Shown here: piece by piece, positions 26,671-32,294 of the stretch | How the letters are laid out: every line of letters starts with the position of its first letter | Numbering within the stretch: position 1 is the stretch's first letter | Origin: Actinomycetota bacterium | Lineage (GTDB): Bacteria; Actinomycetota; Actinomycetes; Actinomycetales; Kineosporiaceae | Reading direction: 5' to 3' | NCBI GenBank assembly: GCA_016213575.1 | Contig: JACRAB010000012.1 | Span: 1-32,294 of the forward strand | DNA length: 32,294 nt | Notes under the pieces: model-generated | What the model saw: the letters and a program-made list of their open reading frames with translations, nothing else | Databases searched by the model: none | Told to the model about the DNA's origin: nothing | Made by a program: the position numbers and the translations under genes

Positions 26671-27177
26671 ATGACCGAGAACCCGACGCCACCTGTCGGC
26701 GACCCGACGCCGGGCGCCGGTTCCACGCCGCCGTCCTACGGTGCGCCGGCCCCGTCCTACGGCGAGCCCCCGGCGTACCAGCAGCAGGCTCCCGGGTACG
26801 GCGCCCCGCAGCAGCAGTACGGCGCCCCGCAGGGCTTCGGCGGCGCCGGCGCCGTCAGCGACTCCGACCGCCGCACGTGGTCGATGCTCGCCCACCTCGG
26901 CGGCATCGTCCTGGGCTTCATCGCGCCGCTCGTCGTCTGGATCATGTACAAGGACCGCGACGAGTTCGTGAAGGACCAGTCCCAGGAGGCCCTGAACTTC
27001 CAGATCACGCTCGCGATCGGCTGGGTCGTCGCGGTCGTGCTCTCGTTCGTGGCCATCGGGTTCCTGCTCTACCCGGTCCTGTGGATCGGTGGCCTGATCC
27101 TCTCGATCATGGGCGGCATGGCCGCCAACCGTGGCGAGCGGTACCGCTACCCGTTCGCCCTGCGCCTCATCAGCTGA
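26671..27177 (+). CDS. DUF4870-family membrane protein (copy 2, with Pro/Tyr/Gln-rich N-terminus)
   Basis: SDRRTWSMLAHLGGIVLGFIAPLVVWIMYKDRDEFVKDQSQEALNFQITLAIGW...AANRGERYRYPFALRLIS; N-terminus SYGAPAPSYGEPPAYQQQAPGYGAPQQQYGAPQ. Confidence 0.9.
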   Translation: MTENPTPPVGDPTPGAGSTPPSYGAPAPSYGEPPAYQQQAPGYGAPQQQYGAPQGFGGAGAVSDSDRRTWSMLAHLGGIVLGFIAPLVVWIMYKDRDEFVKDQSQEALNFQITLAIGWVVAVVLSFVAIGFLLYPVLWIGGLILSIMGGMAANRGERYRYPFALRLIS

Positions 27178-27279
27178 CCTGCTGAGGCCGCCTCGCGAGA
27201 GGCGCACCGGACCGTGCGGCCCGCTTCCTGTTCCCCGTGCAGGAGGCGGGCCGCACGCCTGCGCCGGGACGGCGCCGCG

Positions 27280-28521
27280 TCAGTCGACGAGCGCCCGCAC
27301 CACCGCGTCGGCGAGCAGCCGCCCGCTGCGGGTGAGGACGACGCGCCGGCCCTGCCCGTCCGCGCCGAGCGCCGCGGGCCCGGCGACGAGCCCGTCGGCG
27401 ACGAGACCGGCGACCGCCTGCCGGCCGTGCGCGGGCAGCGCCTCGAGCGGCAGCCCGTCGACGAGCCGGACGCCGAGCAGCACCGCCTCGGCGTCCCGCT
27501 GGCCGGCGTCGAGCGTCTCGCGGCCGGCGGCGGGGCTCAGCCCGGCGGCGAGCCGGTCGGCGTAGGCGCGCGGGTGCCGGACGTTCCACCAGCGGACGCC
27601 GCCGACGTGCGAGTGCGCGCCGGGGCCGACGCCCCACCAGTCGTCCCCGCGCCAGTAGCCGACGTTGTGCCGGCACCGGTCGGCGGGCGTGCGCGCCCAG
27701 TTGCTCACCTCGTACCAGCCCAGCCCGGCCGCGGCGAACCGCTCGTCGGCCGCCTCGTACTTGTCGGCGAGGTCGTCGTCGTCCGGGGCCGGCACCTCGC
27801 CGCGGCGCACCCGCACCGCGAGCTTCGTGCCCTCCTCGACGACGAGCGCGTACGCCGAGACGTGGTCGGGCTCGCACTCCAGCGCCGCGTCGACGCTCGT
27901 CGTCCAGTCGGCGAGGCTCTCCCCCGGTGTGCCGTAGATGAGGTCGAGCGAGACGCCGAGCCCGGCGTCCCGGGCCCAGGCGACGGCCTGCGGCACCCGG
28001 GCGGGGTCGTGGGTGCGGTCGAGGGTCGCGAGCACGTGCGGCACCGCGGACTGCATCCCGAACGAGACCCGGGTGAACCCGGCCTCCGCGAGCGCGGCGA
28101 GGGACTGCGGGGACACCGAGTCCGGGTTCGCCTCCGTCGTCACCTCGGCGCCCGCCGCGAGCCCGAACGCGTCACGGACGGCGCCCAGCAGCCGGGCGAG
28201 GTCGGCGTGCGGCAGCAGGGTGGGCGTGCCGCCGCCGAAGAACACCGTCGCGGCCGGCCTGGCCGCCGCGCCGGCCGCGGCGAGCACCCGGGCGGCGAGC
28301 GTCAGCTCGCCGGATGCCGTTGCGGCGTAAGCGCTCTGGTCGGCTCCGCCGCCGAGCTCGAGCGCCGTGTAGGTGTTGAAGTCGCAGTAGCCGCAGCGCA
28401 CCGCGCAGAACGGCACGTGCACGTAGACCCCGAACCCGCGGCCCGCCGCGCCGTCCGCGACGGACGGCGGCAGGGCGCCGTCCGCGGGAGCGGGCTCGCC
28501 GTCGGGCAGGGCGGAGGGCAT
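27280..28521 (-). CDS. hemW: Radical SAM heme chaperone HemW (coproporphyrinogen III oxidase-like)
   Basis: VYVHVPFCAVRCGYCDFNTY cluster motif; FFGGGTPTLL; TTEANPDSV; RVSFGMQSAVPHVLATLDRTHDP; GPGAHSHVGGVRWWN. Confidence 0.93.
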   Translation of the reverse strand: MPSALPDGEPAPADGALPPSVADGAAGRGFGVYVHVPFCAVRCGYCDFNTYTALELGGGADQSAYAATASGELTLAARVLAAAGAAARPAATVFFGGGTPTLLPHADLARLLGAVRDAFGLAAGAEVTTEANPDSVSPQSLAALAEAGFTRVSFGMQSAVPHVLATLDRTHDPARVPQAVAWARDAGLGVSLDLIYGTPGESLADWTTSVDAALECEPDHVSAYALVVEEGTKLAVRVRRGEVPAPDDDDLADKYEAADERFAAAGLGWYEVSNWARTPADRCRHNVGYWRGDDWWGVGPGAHSHVGGVRWWNVRHPRAYADRLAAGLSPAAGRETLDAGQRDAEAVLLGVRLVDGLPLEALPAHGRQAVAGLVADGLVAGPAALGADGQGRRVVLTRSGRLLADAVVRALVD

Positions 28522-29204
28522 CAGCGGCGGGCCGTGGCCCGGTCGGCCGCCTCGCGCAGCTCGGGCTCCAGGGTGACGACGCCGACGTCCGCGGCGTCGA
28601 GCAGCGCCCGGCCGGATGCGGCGCTCATCGTCGGGTAGACGTCGGCGACCCGGACGCCGTGCCCCGGCCGGGTCACGACGGTGACCAGGTCGCCCGCGGT
28701 CACCCGGCCCGGGACGACGACCCGCAGGTAGGTGCCCATCGCCCCGTGGTCGGTGAAGCGCTTGACCCAGCGGTCCTCCCCCATCCGGCCCTGGAAGGTC
28801 ATGCAGGGGATCCGCGGGTAGGTGACCTCGACGACGACCCCGGTGCCCGGCTCGCCGACCTGCCAGCGCTCGCCGATCTCGGCACCGCCGACGTCGATGC
28901 CGCTCGTGCGCAGGTTCTCGCCGAACAGGCCGGGCGTGATCTCCCGGCCCAGCTCGGCGGCCCACCAGGCGGCGTCCTCGTCGGCGTAGGCGTACAGCGC
29001 CTTCGGCGGCCCGCCGTGGTGGTCGGTGTCGCACTGGGTGTCCCCGGCGAGCCCGAGGACGCCGACCTCGACCGGGCCGGTGACCTGCCGCTTGTCGATC
29101 GCGGTGACCTCGTCGGGCTCGCCGCCGACCACGGGAACGATCTCGTGGACGACACACACGGCGGTGAGCCGTCCCGGGGCAGGCGCGGTCTCCATGCGTC
29201 GCAT
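28521..29204 (-). CDS. MOSC domain-containing protein
   Basis: GLAGDTQCDTDHHGGPPKALYAYADEDAAWW...GLFGENLRTSGIDV...RIPCMTFQGRMGE. Confidence 0.93.
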   Translation of the reverse strand: MRRMETAPAPGRLTAVCVVHEIVPVVGGEPDEVTAIDKRQVTGPVEVGVLGLAGDTQCDTDHHGGPPKALYAYADEDAAWWAAELGREITPGLFGENLRTSGIDVGGAEIGERWQVGEPGTGVVVEVTYPRIPCMTFQGRMGEDRWVKRFTDHGAMGTYLRVVVPGRVTAGDLVTVVTRPGHGVRVADVYPTMSAASGRALLDAADVGVVTLEPELREAADRATARR

Positions 29205-29272
29205 ACTCTCACCCGGACCCGGCAGGCGACCGCCGCGGGCCAGGGGCAGGGCCGACGACCGAGGTGGGCACG

Positions 29273-30886
29273 ATGAGTGGCGAGCCGACGAACGTGCTCG
29301 CGGCCGTGAGGACCCCCGCGACGGGTCCCGCCGACCCCGGTGTGGCCGCCGCCGACGACCCGACCTCGCCCCCGCTGCCGTCGGCGGCGCGGCGGCCCGC
29401 CGGGGCGTTCGACGAGCTGCTCGGGTTCGACCTCGACGCCGCGACGATCCCGGACCTCCAGGCCCGGATGGACGCCGGCACCCTCACCGCGGTCGACCTC
29501 ACGGCGGCGTACCTGCGGCGGGTCAAGGCCGTCGACCCGCTGACGAACGCCGTCCTGTGGCTCAACCCGCGGGCGCTCGCCGAGGCGGCGGCGTCCGACG
29601 CCCGCCGGGCCGCGGGCGCGACCCGCGGCCCGCTCGACGGCATCCCCGTGATGGTCAAGGACAACATCGACACCCGGGACCTGCCGACGACGGCGGGCTC
29701 GCGGGCACTGCTCGGGCTGCGCCCGGCGGACGACGCGACCGTCGTCAAGCGGCTGCGGCGGGCCGGGGCGGTGCTCCTCGGCAAGACGAACCTCTCGGAG
29801 TGGGCGAACTTCCGCTCCCCGCGCAGCACGAGCGGCTGGAGCGGTGTCGGCGGCCTGACCCGCAACCCGTACGCGCTGGACCGCAACGGGTCCGGCTCGT
29901 CGACGGGCTCCGCGGTCGCGGTCGCGGCGAGCCTCACCCAGGTCGCGGTCGGCACGGAGACCGACGGCTCGATCGTCTCCCCCGCGGGCCTGTCGGGCGT
30001 CGTCGGGCTCAAGCCGACCGTCGGGCTCGTGAGCGGCTCGGGGATCGGCCCGCTCTCCGCCGCCCAGGACACCGCAGGCCCGATGGCCCGGCACGTCGTC
30101 GACGCCGCGCTGCTCCTCGCCGTCCTCCAGGGCCGTGACGCGGAGGACGTCGCGACGCAGGAGATCCCGCGGCGGCTGCCCGCACCGGCCGCGCTCGACG
30201 CGGGCGCCCTCGCCGGCGCGCGGATCGGCGTCTGGCGGCTCGCCGGGCAGGACGTCCGGGTGGACCGGGTCGTGGAACGGGCCGTCGTCGCGCTGCGGCG
30301 CGCCGGGGCGTCCGTCGTCGACGTCGACCTCGACGTGGAGCCGGTCTTCGAGGACGAGTCGACCGCGCTGGACAGCGAGTTCCGCCGCGACCTCGAGGCC
30401 TACCTGCAGGCAACCCCGGGCGACCACCCGCGCACCATCGCGGCCCTCGTCGCCGCGCACCGGGCCGACAGCGTCGAGCTGCGCTACTTCGGCCAGGAGA
30501 CGTTCGAGGCCGCCGCGACCGCGAAGCCGGCGACGCACCGGTCGGTCGTCGCGGCCCGGCGCCGGGCGACGGCCGCGGCCCGCGCGGCGATCGACGGCGC
30601 GCTCGCCGCCCACGACCTGGACGCCGTCCTCGCCCCGACGAACGGCCCCGCCTGGCGGACGACGCTCGGCGCCGGCGACCGGTTCGCGCTGCCGTTCTCG
30701 TCGACGGCCGCGGCGGTGTCCGGCTACCCGAGCGTCACCGTGCCGGCCGGGCTCGTCGACCGGCTGCCCGTCGGGGTGTCGTTCGTCGGGCCGCGCTGGA
30801 GCGATGCCCGGCTGCTCTCGCTGGCGTACGCGTTCGAGCAGGCGACCCACCACCGCCGCCCCCCGACCTACCGCCCGAAAACCTGA
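29273..30886 (+). CDS. Amidase-family (amidase signature) hydrolase
   Basis: GPLDGIPVMVKDNIDTRDLPTTAGSRAL; LLGKTNLSEWANFRS; DRNGSGSSTGSAVAVAASL; GTETDGSIVSPAGLSGVVGLKPTVGLVS. Confidence 0.95.
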   Translation: MSGEPTNVLAAVRTPATGPADPGVAAADDPTSPPLPSAARRPAGAFDELLGFDLDAATIPDLQARMDAGTLTAVDLTAAYLRRVKAVDPLTNAVLWLNPRALAEAAASDARRAAGATRGPLDGIPVMVKDNIDTRDLPTTAGSRALLGLRPADDATVVKRLRRAGAVLLGKTNLSEWANFRSPRSTSGWSGVGGLTRNPYALDRNGSGSSTGSAVAVAASLTQVAVGTETDGSIVSPAGLSGVVGLKPTVGLVSGSGIGPLSAAQDTAGPMARHVVDAALLLAVLQGRDAEDVATQEIPRRLPAPAALDAGALAGARIGVWRLAGQDVRVDRVVERAVVALRRAGASVVDVDLDVEPVFEDESTALDSEFRRDLEAYLQATPGDHPRTIAALVAAHRADSVELRYFGQETFEAAATAKPATHRSVVAARRRATAAARAAIDGALAAHDLDAVLAPTNGPAWRTTLGAGDRFALPFSSTAAAVSGYPSVTVPAGLVDRLPVGVSFVGPRWSDARLLSLAYAFEQATHHRRPPTYRPKT

Positions 30887-30901
30887 CTGCTGCCTTCGCT
30901 T

Positions 30902-30944
30902 GTGGGGAAACGCCTGCGGCAGAACGCCGTCGGGGTATCCCCGC
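30902..30944 (+). repeat. Hairpin repeat copy A (AGAAC loop, plus orientation), between amidase and DUF559-like genes
   Basis: GTGGGGAAACGCCTGCGGC-AGAAC-GCCGTCGGGGTATCCCCGC; 19-position stem with 3 mismatches and 2 G-T pairs; same length and loop as copy B. Confidence 0.9.
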
Positions 30945-30946
30945 AG

Positions 30947-31930
30947 TCAGGTGAGCGGGGTGCTGTCGGGGATCAGCGGGGTGATCGCGCAGGTGGAGCT
31001 GCACGCGACGGGGGTGCCGCGCCAACCGGCCCGCCGCAGGACGACGACCACGTCGGCCGCGACCTGGCAGGGGGTCTCGACGACCTCGAACCACCCGTAC
31101 TGCAGCGCCCGGTCGCCGACGAGGGTCACGCTGTTGTCGCGGCGCCGGTCGAACCGGCGCAGCCACTCGGGGTGCGCCTCAAGACCGTCGAGCTCCACGA
31201 CCGTGTCCCACCGCCGGTAGCGGACGTCCCGGTAGCGCCGGCGCACGACGCGCCCCGACGGGTCGAGGACCGGTTCGGGGCGGTTCCGCTCCGCACGCGG
31301 CAGGCCGTGGGCACGCTCGACCGACCGCCGGTAGCGGCTCTCCAGCGCAGACTGGACGCCCTCGGCGACCTCGCCGAGCATCTCCACCAGCAAGGCCCGG
31401 TGCCGCATCCGCGGCCGCCGCGCGAGCGCCGCCCGGATCCGCGCGGGTGTCGTGCGCCGGGTCGCGGTCGCCCGGATGACGAGGTCGACCACCTCACCCG
31501 GCCGGCCCGTGGACCGCACGACGTCGAGCAGCGCCTCCTCCAGGCGCACCCGCGGCGGGCTGCCGACGGGGTGCACCACCTCGTGCAGCCGGCGCCGCCG
31601 CACGACGACCACCCCGGCCGGCGCACGGACGCGACGCTCCCACGGGATGCACACCGTCCACCGCTTCGGCCCGTCGAGGACGCCCCACAGCCACAGCGCC
31701 GCCGTCCCGCCGAGCGCCGCACCGGGGCCCGCGAGGAGGACCGCGGCCCAGGCCCGCGTCATGGCGGGCACGGGACCCGTGAAGACCGCATAGACGCCCA
31801 GGTGCAGGCCTGTCCAGCGCCGGGCGTCCAGCAGCGCACCGACCTGTCCGACCGTGCAGCCCGCCGCGAGCAGCTGCTCCCGGCTCACCACCCCGGCCTG
31901 CTCCGCGGCGAACCGCTGCCACACCGGCAC
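30947..31930 (-). CDS. AbiEi-like N-terminal domain plus DUF559/Vsr-like putative endonuclease domain
   Basis: N-terminus VPVWQRFAAEQAGVVSREQLLAAGCTVGQVGALLDARRWTGLHLGVYAVFTGP (AbiEi-like); C-terminus ALESRYRR...YRDVRYRRWDTVVELDGLEAHPEWLRRFDRRRDNSVTLVGDRALQYGWFEV (DUF559/PD-(D/E)XK-like). GTG start at 31930; the longer ORF to 32086 runs into the hairpin repeat. Confidence 0.8.
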   Translation of the reverse strand: MPVWQRFAAEQAGVVSREQLLAAGCTVGQVGALLDARRWTGLHLGVYAVFTGPVPAMTRAWAAVLLAGPGAALGGTAALWLWGVLDGPKRWTVCIPWERRVRAPAGVVVVRRRRLHEVVHPVGSPPRVRLEEALLDVVRSTGRPGEVVDLVIRATATRRTTPARIRAALARRPRMRHRALLVEMLGEVAEGVQSALESRYRRSVERAHGLPRAERNRPEPVLDPSGRVVRRRYRDVRYRRWDTVVELDGLEAHPEWLRRFDRRRDNSVTLVGDRALQYGWFEVVETPCQVAADVVVVLRRAGWRGTPVACSSTCAITPLIPDSTPLT

Positions 31931-32041
31931 CTCAGCGCCCCGCCGCCGCGTCCGCCGATCCCTCCCGACCACCCCTGAGATCCTGCCAACGACCCCGGAA
32001 GCCAGCGTTCCGTCATCCACAGGCTGCGCTCCGACACCCCT

Positions 32042-32084
32042 GTGGGGATACAACGACGGCGTTCTGCCGTCGTCGTATCCCCAC
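32042..32084 (-). repeat. Hairpin repeat copy B (AGAAC loop, minus orientation), upstream of the DUF559-like gene
   Basis: Minus strand GTGGGGATACGACGACGGC-AGAAC-GCCGTCGTTGTATCCCCAC; 19-position stem, 18 Watson-Crick pairs plus one G-T. Confidence 0.95.
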
Positions 32085-32127
32085 AAGCGGGCAGGTCCGG
32101 GGAGGTACGGGGCAGGCTGGGACGAAG

Positions 32128-32294
32128 TCAGGCGGATGGGGGCGCGGTGCTCTCTCGGACGACCAGCTCGGTCGGCAGCAGCACCGCGTCGGGCCGGGCG
32201 ACGGGCTCGCCGCGGCGGGCCCGGTCGAGGGCGCCGGTGAGCGCGGCGGCGGCGGCCCGGCCCTTGGCGCGGTGGTCCTGCCGGACCGTCGTGA
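32128..32294 (-). CDS. LacI-family transcriptional regulator, C-terminal part (truncated at window edge)
   Basis: Minus-strand translation ends TTVRQDHRAKGRAAAAALTGALDR...DAVLLPTELVVRESTAPPSA*, the typical LacI-family C-terminal pattern LPTELVVREST. Confidence 0.85.
   Translation of the reverse strand, partial: TTVRQDHRAKGRAAAAALTGALDRARRGEPVARPDAVLLPTELVVRESTAPPSA

Noticed and set aside
30947-31930. Complete type IV toxin-antitoxin system at the AbiEi-like gene
   Set aside because: No AbiEii-type nucleotidyltransferase toxin neighbour; flanking genes are an amidase and a LacI-family regulator, and the C-terminus looks like DUF559.
31931-32086. N-terminal extension of the DUF559-like ORF (MWGYDDGRTPSLYPHRG...)
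   Set aside because: These residues are mostly a translation of hairpin repeat B; the AbiEi-like homology begins near VPVWQRF, so a start at 31930 is preferred.
1-32294. CRISPR arrays, tRNA, rRNA or insertion sequences
   Set aside because: No regularly spaced repeats, cloverleaf-like segments, rRNA motifs or transposase-like proteins were noticed; a tRNAscan-SE, Infernal and ISfinder run would be needed to be certain.

Overview
This is a high-GC actinobacterial chromosomal window. Most of it is conserved housekeeping DNA: a minus-strand block of hemW, MOSC, hrcA, dnaJ, rsmE, HIT, phoH, ybeY, corC-like and era, with plus-strand genes interleaved. The more accessory parts are: (1) a 1955-aa secreted animal-type heme peroxidase with RTX repeats, a poly-Gly tract and FN3 domains, overlapping an FKBP-like lipoprotein gene; (2) a YndJ-family gene that appears frameshifted by one base and carries a palindromic element inside its coding sequence; (3) an AbiEi-like/DUF559-like putative nuclease gene flanked on both sides, in opposite orientation, by two 43-nt copies of a hairpin repeat with the same AGAAC loop. 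Item 3 is the best candidate for an undescribed system. A near-canonical CIRCE operator lies upstream of hrcA. I found no rRNA, tRNA, CRISPR array or transposase. All family names come from recognising protein motifs by eye; no database search was run.
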